64,000 nt of DNA from Burkholderia latens (GCF_001718795.1 NZ_CP013435.1:2356001-2420000); one strand, 5' to 3'; shown: positions 48,115-59,016, numbered from the stretch's first letter. Notes: generated by a model not told the origin, from the sequence alone. Translations and numbers: made by a program.

Positions 48115-48696
48115 TCAGTGCGCGGCTTGCGCCGCGTCGAGCGCGAGGTTCAGCTTCAGCACGTTCACGCGCGGCTCGCCGAGTACGCCGAACTGGCGGC
48201 CCGTCGTGTTCTCGGCGACGAGTTGCGCGACCGCGTCGGTCGTGAGCTTGCGCGCCTTCGCGACGCGCTCGACCTGATACGCGGCGGCAGCCGGCGTGAT
48301 CTCCGGATCGAGGCCGCTCGCCGACGCCGTCACGAGGTCGGCCGGCACCGGCTTCGACAGATCGGTGCCCGCGTCGCGCAACGCGGCGATGCGCGCCTTC
48401 ACCTGGTCGGCGAGCGACGGGTTCAGCGGCCCGAGGTTCGAGCCGCCGGAGCCGGTCGCGTTGTACGGCATCGGCGAGGTGGCCGACAGCCGGCCCCAGA
48501 AGTACTTCGGCGCGTCGAACTGCTGGCCGATCAGCGCGGAACCGACGACCTTGCCGTCGTGCTCGATCAGGCTGCCGTTCGCCTGCGATGGAAATACGGC
48601 CTGACCGAACACGGTCATCACGGCCGGGTAAGCGAGCCCCGTCACGGCGGTCAGCACGACGAAGATCACGACGAGGGGGCGAATCAGCGTTTTCAT
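48115..48696 (-). CDS. kdpC: Potassium-transporting ATPase subunit C
   Basis: This single-pass subunit of the KdpFABC pump links KdpA and KdpB. It is 193 aa. One N-terminal transmembrane helix (about 8-28) is followed by a periplasmic domain. Family landmarks are [43 protein letters not shown] and [21 protein letters not shown]. It lies 27 bp after kdpB. Confidence 0.97.
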   Translation of the reverse strand: MKTLIRPLVVIFVVLTAVTGLAYPAVMTVFGQAVFPSQANGSLIEHDGKVVGSALIGQQFDAPKYFWGRLSATSPMPYNATGSGGSNLGPLNPSLADQVKARIAALRDAGTDLSKPVPADLVTASASGLDPEITPAAAAYQVERVAKARKLTTDAVAQLVAENTTGRQFGVLGEPRVNVLKLNLALDAAQAAH

Positions 48697-48723
48697 GGTG
48701 GTGGTTCCTTCAGGTGCCGCGCA

Positions 48724-50835
48724 TCAGGCCCAGCCCAGGGCGGCGAGCGTCATGTCGATCAGCTTGATGAACGGGAACGGCAGCAGCATGCCGCCGAGGC
48801 CGTACACCAGCAGGTTGCGGCGCAACAGCGACGCGGCGCCGAGCGGCCGGTACGTGACGCCCTTCAGCGCGAGCGGGATCAGCGCGACGATGATCAGCGC
48901 GTTGAAGATCACCGCCGACAGGATCGCCGACGCGGGCGACGTCAGATGCATGATGTCGAGCACCTTCAGTTGCGGGTACGTCGTCACGAACGCGGCCGGG
49001 ATGATCGCGAAATACTTCGCGATGTCGTTCGCGATCGAGAACGTCGTCAGCGAGCCGCGCGTCATCAGCATCTGCTTGCCGATCTCGACGATCTCGATCA
49101 GCTTGGTCGGATTCGAATCGAGGTCGACCATGTTGCCGGCCTCCTTCGCCGCCTGCGTGCCGGTATTCATCGCGACTGCGACGTCGGCCTGCGCGAGCGC
49201 CGGCGCGTCGTTGGTGCCGTCGCCCGTCATCGCGACGAGGCGCCCGGCCGCCTGGTGCTCGCGAATCGTCGCGAGCTTGGTTTCCGGCGTCGCTTCCGCG
49301 AGGAAGTCGTCGACGCCCGCCTCCGCCGCGATCGCCGCGGCCGTCAGCCGGTTGTCGCCCGTCACCATTACCGTCTTGATGCCCATCTTGCGCAGCTCGG
49401 CGAAGCGCTCCTTGATGCCGCCCTTCACGATGTCCTTGAGCTCGATCACGCCGAGCACGCGCGCAACGCCGTCCTGCAGCTCGGCCACGACGAGCGGCGT
49501 GCTGCCGCGGCGCGCGACGTCGTCCACCGCGCGGCGCACTTCTTCGGGGAAGCGGCTGCCGTGGGTCTCGACGTAGCGGCGGATCGCATCGGCCGCGCCC
49601 TTGCGGATCTCGCGGCCGGGCGCCCCGGACGAAGTTCCCTGCGGAGCCAGATCGACGCCGCTCATCCGCGTCTGCGCGGAAAAGCCGATGAACGTCGCGT
49701 GCAGTTGCGCCATGTCGCGCTGACGGATGTTGAAGCGCTCCTTCGCGAGCACCACGATGCTGCGGCCTTCCGGCGTTTCATCGGCGAGCGACGACAGCTG
49801 CGCGGCGTCCGCGAGCGCTTCCTCGGTCACCCCCGGCGCGGGCACGAACGCCGACGCCTGCCGGTTGCCGAGCGTGATCGTGCCGGTCTTGTCGAGCAGC
49901 AGCACGTCGACGTCGCCAGCCGCTTCCACCGCGCGGCCCGACGTTGCGATCACGTTCGCCTGCATCATCCGGCTCATCCCGGCCACGCCGATCGCGGACA
50001 GCAGGCCGCCGATCGTCGTCGGAATCAGGCACACGAGCAGCGCGACGAGCGCGGTAATCGTCACCACGTGGCCGGACTTCATTGCCTCGACCGAGAACAT
50101 CGAGAACGGCAGCAGCGTCGCGGTCGCGAGCAGCATCACGATGGTCAGCGCGACGAGCAGGATCGTCAGCGCGACTTCGTTCGGCGTCTTCTTGCGCTTC
50201 GCGCCTTCGACCATCGCGATCATCCGGTCGAGGAATGCCTCGCCGGGGTTCGCGGTGACCGTCACGACGATCCAGTCGGACAGCACGCGCGTGCCACCCG
50301 TCACCGACGAGAAGTCGCCGCCCGACTCCCGGATCACCGGCGCGGATTCGCCGCTAATCGCCGATTCGTCGACCGATGCGACGCCGTCGACGACTTCGCC
50401 GTCGGCCGGGATCACGTCGCCGGCCTCGACCAGCACGACGTCGCCCTTGCGCAGTTCGGACGCGGTCGTGATGCGGATCGGCGACTTCGGGTGCGGCTCG
50501 TTCAGCTTCTTCGCCATCACGTCCTTCTTCGCGCTGCGCAGCGACGCAGCCTGCGCCTTCGAACGCCCTTCGGCGAGCGCTTCGGCGAAGTTCGCGAACA
50601 GCACGGTGAACCACAGCCACAGCGCGATCGCCAGGATGAAGCCGGCCGGCGCCTCGGCCTGGCCCGACAGCGCCGCGACCCACAGGATCGTGGTGAGGAT
50701 GCTGCCGACGTACACGCAGAACATCACCGGGTTGCGAAACTGCGTGCGCGGCGTGAGTTTCTTGAACGAATCCACGATCGCCGGACGCAGCAGCGCGGGA
50801 TCGAACATGGATCGTGTTGCGGAATGTTGAGTCAT
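48724..50835 (-). CDS. kdpB: Potassium-transporting ATPase subunit B
   Basis: This is the P-type ATPase subunit that powers potassium uptake. It is 703 aa from [13 protein letters not shown]. The phosphorylation motif DKTGTIT, the actuator motif SGES, the hinge [12 protein letters not shown] and the nucleotide-binding region [11 protein letters not shown] are all visible. It lies 43 bp after kdpA. A longer in-frame start overlaps kdpA and is rejected. Confidence 0.98.
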   Translation of the reverse strand: MTQHSATRSMFDPALLRPAIVDSFKKLTPRTQFRNPVMFCVYVGSILTTILWVAALSGQAEAPAGFILAIALWLWFTVLFANFAEALAEGRSKAQAASLRSAKKDVMAKKLNEPHPKSPIRITTASELRKGDVVLVEAGDVIPADGEVVDGVASVDESAISGESAPVIRESGGDFSSVTGGTRVLSDWIVVTVTANPGEAFLDRMIAMVEGAKRKKTPNEVALTILLVALTIVMLLATATLLPFSMFSVEAMKSGHVVTITALVALLVCLIPTTIGGLLSAIGVAGMSRMMQANVIATSGRAVEAAGDVDVLLLDKTGTITLGNRQASAFVPAPGVTEEALADAAQLSSLADETPEGRSIVVLAKERFNIRQRDMAQLHATFIGFSAQTRMSGVDLAPQGTSSGAPGREIRKGAADAIRRYVETHGSRFPEEVRRAVDDVARRGSTPLVVAELQDGVARVLGVIELKDIVKGGIKERFAELRKMGIKTVMVTGDNRLTAAAIAAEAGVDDFLAEATPETKLATIREHQAAGRLVAMTGDGTNDAPALAQADVAVAMNTGTQAAKEAGNMVDLDSNPTKLIEIVEIGKQMLMTRGSLTTFSIANDIAKYFAIIPAAFVTTYPQLKVLDIMHLTSPASAILSAVIFNALIIVALIPLALKGVTYRPLGAASLLRRNLLVYGLGGMLLPFPFIKLIDMTLAALGWA

Positions 50836-50878
50836 TGCGATCTCTTCAACTTTTTCAATGTATCGCCATGCGGACGGG

Positions 50879-52684
50879 TCAGGCACCCAGCCACATCATC
50901 AAATGCTCGACGCCCGGGCCGAGCGCGAGCGCCGGCACGTAGGTCAGTGCGCCCACCAGCATCACGGTGCCGAGCAACAGCACGACGAACAACGGACCGT
51001 GTGTCGGCAGCGTGCCGCCCGTCACCGCGATGCGCTTCTTCGCGGCGAGCGAGCCGGCGATCGCCAGCACCGGCACGATCGTGCCGAAGCGGCCGAACCA
51101 CATCGCGATCGCGGTCATCCAGTTGTAGAACGGCGTGCCGACCGTCAGGCCCGCGAACGCACTGCCGTTGTTGTTGGCGGCCGAGCTGAACGCATAGAGG
51201 ATCTCCGAGAAGCCGTGCGGGCCCGGGTTCGCGATGCCTGCCTTGCCCGCATCGGCGAGCACGGCGATCGACGTGCCGACCAGCACGAGCAGCGGCGTGA
51301 GCAGCACGACGATCGACACCATCTTCATCTCGTACGACTCGATCTTCTTGCCGACGTATTCGGGCGTGCGGCCGATCATCAGGCCGGCGACGAACACCGC
51401 GAGCAGCGCGAACACGAGCATCCCGTAGAGGCCGGAGCCGACGCCGCCGTAGATCACTTCTCCGAGCTGCATCAACAGCATCGGCACGAGGCCGCCGAGC
51501 GGCGTCAGCGAGTCGTGCATCGTGTCGACGGCGCCGCATGACGCGGCCGTCGTCGCGACCGTGAAGATGCCGGTCTGCGCGATCCCGAAGCGCGTTTCCT
51601 TGCCTTCCATGTTGCCGCCCGGCTGCAGCGCGCTCGCCGACTGGTCGACGTTGAGCGCGGCGAGCGTCGGGTTGCCGCGCTGCTCGGCACCGATCTCGAC
51701 GCCGACCGCGACCGCGAACGCAACCGTCATCGCCGCGAGCACCGCGATGCCCTGCCGCCGGTCGCCGATCATCCGGCCGAACACGAGACAAAGCGCGGCC
51801 GGAATGATCAGGATCGCGAAGATCTGCACGAAGTTCGTGAACGGCGTCGGGTTCTCGTACGGATGCGCGGAGTTCGCGTTGAAGAACCCGCCGCCGTTGG
51901 TGCCGAGCATCTTGATCGCTTCCTGCGAAGCGACCGGGCCCATCGCGAGCGTCTGCTTCACGAGCGGAGTCGGCACCGTGACCGGATTGCCCTTGTCGTC
52001 CTTCACCGGATTGCCCTGCGCGTCGAGCTTCGGCGCCGCGTAGGTGCTCGCCTGCAGCACCGGCACGTCCTGGTACGCCTTCATGTTCTGGATCACGCCC
52101 TGGCTCATCAGCAGCCCGGCGATCACGACCGACATCGGCACGAGCACGTACAGCGTCACGCGCGTGAGGTCGACCCAGAAGTTGCCGATCGTCTGCGCCG
52201 TGTGACGTGCGAAGCCGCGGATCAGCGCGATCACGACGACGATGCCGGTCGCCGCCGACAGGAAGTTCTGCACGGTCAGGCCGAGCATCTGCGTCAGGTA
52301 GCTGACGGTCTGCTCGGGCGTGTAGTCCTGCCAGTTCGTGTTGGTGACGAAGCTGACGGCCGTGTTGAATGCACCGTCGACGGTCATCGCGCCGAACTGC
52401 TGCGGGTTGCCCGGCAGCACGCCCTGCAGCCGCAGCAGGCCGTAGAGGAACAGCGCGCCGAACGCATTGAACGCGATCGTCGCGAGCGCGTATTGCTTCC
52501 ACGTCATTTCGGTGCCGGCATCGACGCCGGCGATCCGGTACAGCGCGCGCTCGAGCGGCCCGAACACGCGCACCGCGCGCGAGCTGCCGTCCATCACGGC
52601 GGTCAGGTAGCGCGCGACCGGCACGGCCGCGGCGAGCAGCACGACGATGAATAGCAACGTCTGCAACAGGTTGTTCGCGTTCAT
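50879..52684 (-). CDS. kdpA: Potassium-transporting ATPase subunit A
   Basis: This is the channel-like potassium-binding subunit, related to the KcsA/Trk superfamily. It is 601 aa with about ten transmembrane segments. Selectivity-filter-like loops appear around [30 protein letters not shown], and [15 protein letters not shown]. Its ATG overlaps the kdpF stop codon (ATGA). Confidence 0.98.
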   Translation of the reverse strand: MNANNLLQTLLFIVVLLAAAVPVARYLTAVMDGSSRAVRVFGPLERALYRIAGVDAGTEMTWKQYALATIAFNAFGALFLYGLLRLQGVLPGNPQQFGAMTVDGAFNTAVSFVTNTNWQDYTPEQTVSYLTQMLGLTVQNFLSAATGIVVVIALIRGFARHTAQTIGNFWVDLTRVTLYVLVPMSVVIAGLLMSQGVIQNMKAYQDVPVLQASTYAAPKLDAQGNPVKDDKGNPVTVPTPLVKQTLAMGPVASQEAIKMLGTNGGGFFNANSAHPYENPTPFTNFVQIFAILIIPAALCLVFGRMIGDRRQGIAVLAAMTVAFAVAVGVEIGAEQRGNPTLAALNVDQSASALQPGGNMEGKETRFGIAQTGIFTVATTAASCGAVDTMHDSLTPLGGLVPMLLMQLGEVIYGGVGSGLYGMLVFALLAVFVAGLMIGRTPEYVGKKIESYEMKMVSIVVLLTPLLVLVGTSIAVLADAGKAGIANPGPHGFSEILYAFSSAANNNGSAFAGLTVGTPFYNWMTAIAMWFGRFGTIVPVLAIAGSLAAKKRIAVTGGTLPTHGPLFVVLLLGTVMLVGALTYVPALALGPGVEHLMMWLGA

Positions 52685-52773
52685 TCGATGTCCTCCGCGC
52701 GCAGCAGCGCAAACACGAGATACGCGAACAGCAGCGCCGTCGAGGCGCCGGCCAGCCAAAGCATCCAGCTCAT
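52681..52773 (-). CDS. kdpF: Potassium-transporting ATPase subunit F
   Basis: This is a 30-residue single-helix peptide that stabilises the Kdp complex. It reads [20 protein letters not shown] and then ten more residues. Its stop overlaps the kdpA start and its ATG overlaps the stop of another small frame upstream, so three genes are linked by ATGA overlaps. Confidence 0.88.
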   Translation of the reverse strand: MSWMLWLAGASTALLFAYLVFALLRAEDIE

Positions 52774-52877
52774 GCGCGCCCCCCGCGGCCGTATTGCGCA
52801 AGCTTGTCGCAACCGGCAATCAAACCGAGGATCAGCGCGGTGAAGACCACCAGTGCGCCGATGAAAACCCCATCCAT
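52770..52877 (-). CDS. Small single-span membrane peptide preceding kdpF
   Basis: This 35-codon frame starts [20 protein letters not shown] and ends in a Cys- and Gly/Arg-containing tail ([15 protein letters not shown]). It has one strong hydrophobic helix. A GGAGAA ribosome-binding site lies upstream of the ATG, and the stop overlaps the kdpF ATG by 4 bp. It is the first gene of the kdp transcript. It may be a second KdpF-like helix or a regulator; no function is known to me. Confidence 0.65.
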   Translation of the reverse strand: MDGVFIGALVVFTALILGLIAGCDKLAQYGRGGRA

Positions 52878-52888
52878 TTTTGTTCTCC

Positions 52889-52907
52889 GTCGTCGAAATC
52901 TGACGAC
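52889..52907. repeat. Inverted repeat in the kdp leader
   Basis: GTCGTC-GAAATCT-GACGAC lies 12 bp upstream of the first kdp frame. It may be an RNA hairpin or an operator. A possible -35 (TTGACC) and a poor -10 (CATAAC) lie further upstream on the minus strand. Confidence 0.4.
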
Positions 52908-53067
52908 TCGAACGTTATGGGAATGCGCGTAAAGGGCGGGTCAAAGGTGCTCGGGCGCGTATAAAAAACGCGTAAACGCACGCGGCGGAGAGCGGCTGGC
53001 GGAATGCCCGGCGGGACTGCGTGCGCAGCGACGGACGGGCGGCACGCCGGTGCCGCCCGCAACGGGA

Positions 53068-53090
53068 CGTGCCGGCGTGATGCCGGCACG
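53068..53090. repeat. Perfect hairpin after the quinone oxidoreductase gene
   Basis: CGTGCCGGC-GTGAT-GCCGGCACG is a 9-bp perfect stem 11 bp beyond the stop of the minus-strand gene. No T-run follows in either direction, so it may be a stabiliser or part of a Rho-dependent end. Confidence 0.4.
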
Positions 53091-53101
53091 AGCGGGGTGC
53101 G

Positions 53102-54076
53102 TCAGGGAACGAGGATCGTCGAGCCGGTCGTCTTGCGCGACTCGAGGTCGGCATGCGCGCGGCCGACTTCGGCGAGCGGATAGCGCTGATTGATGCTGGT
53201 CTTCACCTTGCCCGACAGGATCACGTCGAACAGCTCGGCAGCCGCGCCTTCGAGATCGGCGCGCTTCGCGATGTACGAGAACAGCGTCGGCCGCGTGAAG
53301 AACAGCGAGCCGCGCGACGAAAACTCCTTCGAGTCGATCGGCGGCAGCGGGCCCGACGCATTGCCGAAGCTGACGAAGTAGCCGAGCGGCGCGAGACAGT
53401 CGAGCGAACCGATGTAGGTGTCCTTGCCGATCGAATCGTAGACGACCGGTACACCTGCACCGTTCGTGATCTCCTTTACGCGCTGCGTGAAATTCTCGCG
53501 CGTGTAGACGACCGGATGATCGCAGCCGTGCGCCTTCGCGAGCGCGGCCTTCTCGTCGGACCCGACCGTGCCGATCACGGTCGCGCCGAGCGCCTTCGCC
53601 CATTGGCACACGAGCAGGCCGACGCCGCCCGCGGCCGCATGAATCAGGATCGTGTCGCCTGCCTTCACCGGATACGTGCGGCGCAGCAGGTAGTGCGCGG
53701 TCAGTCCCTGCAGCATCACGGATGCCGCGTCGTCGTAGCTGATCCCGTCCGGCAGCTTGACCAGGCGCTCGGCCGGCATCACGCGCTCCTGCGCATATGC
53801 GCCCGGCGGCTGGCCGACGTAGGCGACGCGGTCGCCGGCCTTGAACGCGGTCACGCCGTCGCCGACGGCCGTCACCTCGCCCGCCGCCTCCATCCCGAGC
53901 CCGCCGGGCAGCGGCTGCGGATAAAGGCCGGTGCGGAAATAGACGTCGATGTAGTTGAGCCCGACCGCATGCTGCCGGATGCGGACTTCACCCGCCTTCG
54001 GCGCGCCGACTTCGACGTCGACCCACTTCATCACGTCCGGGCCGCCGGGATGGTCGTATCGGATTGCTTTCGGCAT
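53102..54076 (-). CDS. NADPH:quinone oxidoreductase (Qor-type, zinc-less MDR)
   Basis: This is a 324-aa cytosolic quinone reductase of the zeta-crystallin/QOR group. The N-terminal part has LNYIDVYFRTGLYPQPLP, the family quinone-site region, then GMEAAGEVTAVG. The Rossmann loop HAAAGGVGLLVCQWAKALG binds NADPH. The zinc ligands of alcohol dehydrogenases are absent. It is distinct from the paralogue at 9584-10603. Confidence 0.92.
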   Translation of the reverse strand: MPKAIRYDHPGGPDVMKWVDVEVGAPKAGEVRIRQHAVGLNYIDVYFRTGLYPQPLPGGLGMEAAGEVTAVGDGVTAFKAGDRVAYVGQPPGAYAQERVMPAERLVKLPDGISYDDAASVMLQGLTAHYLLRRTYPVKAGDTILIHAAAGGVGLLVCQWAKALGATVIGTVGSDEKAALAKAHGCDHPVVYTRENFTQRVKEITNGAGVPVVYDSIGKDTYIGSLDCLAPLGYFVSFGNASGPLPPIDSKEFSSRGSLFFTRPTLFSYIAKRADLEGAAAELFDVILSGKVKTSINQRYPLAEVGRAHADLESRKTTGSTILVP

Positions 54077-54614
54077 CGTTTCGCTCCTTGTTGGTCAGGA
54101 AATCGTGTTCGGCAAATACGGCTACATCGTCGCCGCTCGATGCATGCGAGCGGCGGACGTAGCGAACGATTCTCGCGCGTGCTGCGCGGTCATGCACCGT
54201 GTCACCGCAATCCCTTCACATCGTCAGGGTTTTCGCGATCAATGGCGCCGACAAACCATGCGCGCGGGGCCGCAGCTTTGAGCAGGTCGCTGGATTCGTT
54301 CGAAATCGCATTCGCGCCAATGACGGTCGTCGCACTGCGACTTGCGGGATTCATCGCGTTGCCGAGCCGGACGAACGTCGACTTTGCCTGCGACGGCGTG
54401 GCCTGACTGCCGCCGCGGGTCCCCGCGTGGCAGTCGGCGCGCGACAAGTCCGACGCAGCGCATCGCCGCACGTGGTCAGGTTATCCACAGCTTGCGACGG
54501 GCCGGTCGGTTGACCCGCGTCCTGCCGCGCACATTTACGAGATGACGGCCGCGCAACTTGGCCGTTTGCCAACCCGATCATCCGCCGGATCCGAATTCGT
54601 GCACCGCTGCCTGC
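54077..54614. other. Gene-free interval between the quinone oxidoreductase and mgsA
   Basis: No convincing gene lies in these 538 bp. Short frames on both strands have no ribosome-binding sites and no recognisable products. The only notable motif is a single perfect DnaA-box-like TTATCCACA at 54481-54489, without clustered partners. The promoter of the oxidoreductase should be near 54080-54200, but I see no clear consensus. Confidence 0.5.
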
Positions 54615-55007
54615 CTAGCACACGTCCTGCATGTTGCGCGCCAGATCGTCGAGCAGCATCCGCGCGGTCGCGACGTTGGTCGCAACCGGCACGTCGTGCA
54701 CGTCGCATGCACGCACCAGCGCGGTGATGTCCGGATCGTGCGGCTGCGCGGTCATCGGATCGCGCAGGAACACGACGATGTCGACCCGGCCATCGGCGAG
54801 TTCGGCACCGATCTGCAAGTCGCCGCCGAGCGGCCCCGACAGCTTGCGCTCGACGTCGAGCCCGTGCGCGGCGGCGATGCGGCCGCCCGTCGTGCCGGTC
54901 GCAACCAGCCTGCATTGCGCGAGCGTCTCGCGGTACTGGCCCGCGAGCGCAACGATCTCGTCCTTCTTCGCGTCGTGCGCGATCAATGCGATGCGGGGTT
55001 TGCTCAT
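54615..55007 (-). CDS. mgsA: Methylglyoxal synthase
   Basis: This enzyme converts dihydroxyacetone phosphate to methylglyoxal and phosphate, a glycolytic bypass when sugar phosphates build up. It is 130 aa, slightly shorter than the E. coli form. Motifs are [24 protein letters not shown] (phosphate loop), [12 protein letters not shown] and [17 protein letters not shown], which includes catalytic Asp residues. It lies 61 bp after an SDR gene. Confidence 0.96.
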   Translation of the reverse strand: MSKPRIALIAHDAKKDEIVALAGQYRETLAQCRLVATGTTGGRIAAAHGLDVERKLSGPLGGDLQIGAELADGRVDIVVFLRDPMTAQPHDPDITALVRACDVHDVPVATNVATARMLLDDLARNMQDVC

Positions 55008-55068
55008 CTCCGGTTCCTTCGTCGTTCAGTGGTTGTCGTCATCGTGAATGGTGCGGCGCGGCGGCGGG

Positions 55069-55848
55069 TCAGAACGTGCCCGGATACGCGCCGCCGTCGA
55101 GCAGCCAGTTCTGCCCGGTGATGTAGCCGGCATGCACGCTGCACAGGAACGCGCAGGCCGCGCCGAATTCCGCGCGCGTGCCGAGCCGGCCGGCCGGGAT
55201 GTCCTTCGTGCGCCGCGCGCGCATCTCGTCGACCGTCACGCCTTGCGCCTTCGCCGACGCGGCGAGCGTCGTCGCGATCCGGTCGGTGTCGAACAGCCCC
55301 GGCAGCAGGTTGTTGATCGTCACGCCCTGCCCCGCGACCTTGCGCGACAGGCCGGCGACGAAACCGGTGAGCCCCGAGCGCGCACCGTTCGACAGCGCGA
55401 GCACGTCGATCGGCGCCTTCACGGCCGAACTCGTGATGTTGACGATCCGGCCGAAGCCGCGCCCGATCATCCCGTCGATGGTCGCGCGGATCAGCTCGAT
55501 CGGCGTCAGCATGTTCGCGTCGAGCGCGCGGATCCAGTCGTCGTGCGAGAAATCGCGGAAGTCGCCGGGTGGCGGCCCGCCCGCATTCGTCACGAGAATG
55601 TCCGGCTGCGGGCACGCGGCGAGCGCGGCCGCGCGCCCGTCCGGCGTCGTGATGTCGCAGGCGACCGCGGTGACCGACACGTCCGACGCTGCGCGGATCT
55701 CTTCCGCGGTTGCCTCGAGCGTGTCGCGCGTGCGCGCGACGATCACGAGATTCACGCCCTCCGCGGCCAGCGCTTCCGCGCAGCCGCGTCCGAGCCCTTT
55801 GCTCGCCGCGCACACGAGCGCGGTCTTTCCTGCGATGCCGAGATCCAT
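55069..55848 (-). CDS. Short-chain dehydrogenase/reductase
   Basis: This is an SDR-family oxidoreductase of 259 aa from MDLGIAGKTALVCAAS. The cofactor loop is ASKGLGRG, and NAGG is near residue 87. The usual catalytic Tyr-x3-Lys is not evident: at the expected place the sequence reads ITSSAVKAPIDVLALSNGARSGL, with Asn and Arg instead. That substitution marks a divergent SDR subgroup whose members may act differently. The substrate is unknown. Confidence 0.87.
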   Translation of the reverse strand: MDLGIAGKTALVCAASKGLGRGCAEALAAEGVNLVIVARTRDTLEATAEEIRAASDVSVTAVACDITTPDGRAAALAACPQPDILVTNAGGPPPGDFRDFSHDDWIRALDANMLTPIELIRATIDGMIGRGFGRIVNITSSAVKAPIDVLALSNGARSGLTGFVAGLSRKVAGQGVTINNLLPGLFDTDRIATTLAASAKAQGVTVDEMRARRTKDIPAGRLGTRAEFGAACAFLCSVHAGYITGQNWLLDGGAYPGTF

Positions 55849-56047
55849 CGTCGATTCCTTTGTGGCGGCGCGCGCCGGCGCTTGCCTGCCGTGCCGCCGG
55901 ACAGGCGAACGCGGCGCGCGGATTGTCGTCACACATCGATAATATCCGGATCGCGCGGCGCGCCTTGGTAAAATTGCCGCCATAAGCGGCGGCCTGCCTT
56001 GCGCCGGCGCCGCCCCCGATCCTCTTTTGCCGCCAAGGCGCCCCGTC

Positions 56048-56698
56048 ATGAAACAGGACAGCCGTTTCCCGAATCTCTTCATCCTCGATCACCCGCTGAT
56101 CCAGCACAAGCTGACCCACATGCGCGACAAGGACACGTCCACGCGCACGTTCCGCGAGCTGCTGCGCGAGATCACGCTGCTGATGGGGTACGAGATCACT
56201 CGCAACCTGCCGATCACGACCAAGCGGGTCGAAACCCCGCTCGTCGAGATCGACGCGCCGGTGATCGCCGGCAAGAAGCTCGCGATCGTGCCGGTGTTGC
56301 GTGCCGGCGTCGGGATGTCGGACGGCCTGCTCGACCTCGTGCCGTCCGCGCGCGTCGGCCACATCGGCGTGTACCGCGCCGACGACCACCGCCCGGTCGA
56401 ATACCTGGTGCGCCTGCCGGATCTGGAAGACCGGATCTTCATCCTGTGCGACCCGATGGTCGCAACCGGCTATTCGGCGGTGCACGCGGTCGACGTGCTG
56501 AAGCGCCGCAACGTGCCGGCCGCGAACATCATGTTCGTGGCGCTCGTCGCCGCGCCCGAGGGCGTGCAGGTGTTTCAGGACGCGCATCCGGACGTGAAGC
56601 TGTACGTCGCGTCGCTCGACTCGCACCTGAACGAGCACGCGTACATCGTGCCGGGCCTCGGCGACGCGGGCGATCGCCTGTTCGGCACGAAGAACTGA
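56048..56698 (+). CDS. upp: Uracil phosphoribosyltransferase
   Basis: This pyrimidine-salvage enzyme makes UMP from uracil and PRPP. It is 216 aa. The PRPP-binding motif is [18 protein letters not shown], and the uracil-binding C-terminus is [16 protein letters not shown]. The ATG giving [10 protein letters not shown] is the family start. It is divergent from the SDR gene. Confidence 0.97.
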   Translation: MKQDSRFPNLFILDHPLIQHKLTHMRDKDTSTRTFRELLREITLLMGYEITRNLPITTKRVETPLVEIDAPVIAGKKLAIVPVLRAGVGMSDGLLDLVPSARVGHIGVYRADDHRPVEYLVRLPDLEDRIFILCDPMVATGYSAVHAVDVLKRRNVPAANIMFVALVAAPEGVQVFQDAHPDVKLYVASLDSHLNEHAYIVPGLGDAGDRLFGTKN

Positions 56699-56901
56699 CG
56701 GCGCGCACCGGGCGCGCCGCGATGGCCCGCCCGGCCGTTCGGCCATGCGCGGCGGCCCCGAAGCGGCGGTCGCCGCGTGATAAAATCACGTTCCACTCGA
56801 CACGCGCGGCCCCGCGGCATCACGCCCGCCGACACGGCCGCCGATTCAACGACACATTGGCACACACGCCCGCGCAAGCACGCCCGGGCACGGAGAAAGG
56901 T

Positions 56902-57630
56902 ATGGCTGGTCATTCGAAATGGGCCAACATCAAGCATAAGAAGGCAGCGGCCGACGCGAAGCGCGGCAAGATCTGGACCCGTCTCATCAAGGAAATCCAG
57001 GTCGCGGCCCGCCTCGGCGGCGGCGACCCGGGCTCGAACCCGCGTCTGCGTCTCGCGGTCGACAAGGCAGCCGACGCGAACATGCCGAAGGACAACGTGA
57101 AGCGGGCGATCGACCGCGGCGTCGGCGGCGCGGACGGCGCGAACTACGAAGAGATCCGTTACGAAGGCTACGGCATCGGCGGCGCGGCGATCATCGTCGA
57201 CACGCTGACCGACAACCGCACCCGCACGGTCGCGGAAGTGCGCCACGCGTTCTCGAAGTTCGGCGGCAACATGGGCACCGACGGTTCGGTCGCGTTCATG
57301 TTCGATCACGTCGGCCAGTTCCTGTTCGCGCCCGGCACGTCGGAAGACGCGCTGATGGAAGCGGCGCTCGAAGCCGGTGCGGACGACGTCAGCACGAACG
57401 ACGACGGCTCGATCGAAGTGCTGTGCGACTGGCAGGCGTTCTCGGCGGTGAAGGACGCGCTCGAAGCCGCGGGCTTCAAGGCCGAGCTCGCCGAAGTGAC
57501 GATGAAGCCGCAGAACGAAGTCGAATTCGCGGGCGACGATGCGGTGAAGATGCAGAAGCTCCTGGACGCGCTCGAGAACCTCGACGACGTGCAGGAGGTG
57601 TATACGAACGCCGTCATCGTCGAGGAATGA
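56902..57630 (+). CDS. yebC: YebC/PmpR-family DNA-binding regulatory protein
   Basis: This is a 242-aa TACO1/YebC-family protein. It starts [22 protein letters not shown], the invariant family N-terminus, with an AGAAAGG ribosome-binding site. The three-domain architecture is complete, with [26 protein letters not shown] in the second domain. Members have been described as transcription regulators and, more recently, as helpers of translation at difficult sequences. It is followed by purD after 105 bp. Confidence 0.96.
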   Translation: MAGHSKWANIKHKKAAADAKRGKIWTRLIKEIQVAARLGGGDPGSNPRLRLAVDKAADANMPKDNVKRAIDRGVGGADGANYEEIRYEGYGIGGAAIIVDTLTDNRTRTVAEVRHAFSKFGGNMGTDGSVAFMFDHVGQFLFAPGTSEDALMEAALEAGADDVSTNDDGSIEVLCDWQAFSAVKDALEAAGFKAELAEVTMKPQNEVEFAGDDAVKMQKLLDALENLDDVQEVYTNAVIVEE

Positions 57631-57735
57631 CATGCAGGCCGCCGTGCGCATCGTCGCGGCGGCGGCCCGACCGATTTCGCGGCCGGCGCGCCTCAGCGTG
57701 CCGGCCGCCCTGTTTTCTAGTCTGCGGGGAATCCC

Positions 57736-59016
57736 ATGAAACTACTCGTCGTCGGTTCCGGCGGCCGCGAACATGCGCTGGCGTGGAAGCTCGCGCAATC
57801 GCCGCGCGTCCAGATGGTCTACGTCGCGCCCGGCAATGGCGGCACGGCGCAGGACGAGCGTCTGAAGAACATCGACATCACGTCGCTCGACGCGCTGGCC
57901 GATTTCGCGGAAAGCGAAGGCGTCGCGTTCACGCTCGTCGGGCCGGAAGCGCCGCTCGCGGCCGGCATCGTCAACCTGTTCCGCGCGCGCGGCCTGAAGA
58001 TCTTCGGCCCGACGCGCGAGGCCGCGCAGCTCGAAAGCTCGAAGGATTTCGCGAAGGCGTTCATGAAGCGTCACGGCATTCCGACCGCCGACTACGAAAC
58101 CTTCTCCGACGCTGCGGCCGCGCACGCGTACATCGACGCGAAAGGCGCGCCGATCGTCGTGAAGGCCGACGGCCTCGCGGCCGGCAAGGGCGTCGTCGTC
58201 GCGATGACGCTGGAAGAAGCGCATGCGGCAGTCGACATGATGCTGTCGGGCAACAAGCTCGGCGACGCCGGCGCGCGCGTCGTGATCGAGGAATTCCTCG
58301 ACGGCGAGGAAGCGAGCTTCATCGTGATGGTCGACGGCAAGCACGCGCTGGCGCTGGCCTCGAGTCAGGACCACAAGCGTCTGCTCGACGAAGACCGCGG
58401 CCCGAACACGGGCGGCATGGGCGCGTACTCGCCCGCGCCGATCGTCACGCCGCAGATGCACGCACGCGTGATGCGCGAAATCATCATGCCGACGGTGCGC
58501 GGGATGGAGAAGGACGGCATCCGCTTCACGGGCTTCCTGTATGCGGGCCTGATGATCGACAAGGACGGCAATCCGCGCACGCTGGAATTCAACTGCCGGA
58601 TGGGCGACCCGGAGACGCAGCCGATCATGGCGCGCCTGAAGAGCGATTTCTCGAAGGTCGTCGAGCAGGCGATCGCGGGCACGCTCGATACGGTCGAGCT
58701 GGACTGGGACCGCCGCACCGCGCTCGGCGTCGTGCTGGCCGCGCACGGTTATCCGGACGCGCCGCGCAAGGGCGACCGCATCAACGGAATCCCGGCCGAG
58801 ACCGAACAGGCGGTGACGTTCCATGCGGGCACGACGCTCGTCGACGGCGACAAGCTCGTCACGTCGGGCGGCCGCGTGCTGTGCGTGGTCGGCCTCGCCG
58901 ATTCCGTGCGCGAAGCGCAGCAGCATGCGTACGATGCGATCAACCAGATCAATTTCGAAGGCATGCAATACCGCCGCGACATCGGCTTCCGCGCGCTGAA
59001 CCGCAAGAGCGCGTGA
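57736..59016 (+). CDS. purD: Phosphoribosylamine-glycine ligase
   Basis: This ATP-grasp enzyme carries out the second step of purine synthesis, joining glycine to phosphoribosylamine. It is 426 aa. Visible motifs are VVGSGGREHALAWKL at the N-terminus, PIVVKADGLAAGKGVVVA in the ATP-grasp domain, DHKRLLDEDRGPNTGGMGAYSP, and LEFNCRMGDPETQ with metal-binding Glu/Asn. The C-terminal domain is complete. Confidence 0.98.
   Translation: MKLLVVGSGGREHALAWKLAQSPRVQMVYVAPGNGGTAQDERLKNIDITSLDALADFAESEGVAFTLVGPEAPLAAGIVNLFRARGLKIFGPTREAAQLESSKDFAKAFMKRHGIPTADYETFSDAAAAHAYIDAKGAPIVVKADGLAAGKGVVVAMTLEEAHAAVDMMLSGNKLGDAGARVVIEEFLDGEEASFIVMVDGKHALALASSQDHKRLLDEDRGPNTGGMGAYSPAPIVTPQMHARVMREIIMPTVRGMEKDGIRFTGFLYAGLMIDKDGNPRTLEFNCRMGDPETQPIMARLKSDFSKVVEQAIAGTLDTVELDWDRRTALGVVLAAHGYPDAPRKGDRINGIPAETEQAVTFHAGTTLVDGDKLVTSGGRVLCVVGLADSVREAQQHAYDAINQINFEGMQYRRDIGFRALNRKSA

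Noticed and set aside
44877..51189. Two very long plus-strand frames opposite kdpD, kdpC, kdpB and kdpA
   Set aside because: They are antisense shadows of genes with complete catalytic motifs.
53153..54406. 417-codon plus-strand frame opposite the quinone oxidoreductase
   Set aside because: It is an antisense shadow; the minus-strand gene has intact MDR motifs.
54481..54489. Perfect DnaA-box-like TTATCCACA
   Set aside because: It is a single site without clustered boxes, an AT-rich unwinding element or replication genes, so it is not evidence for an origin.
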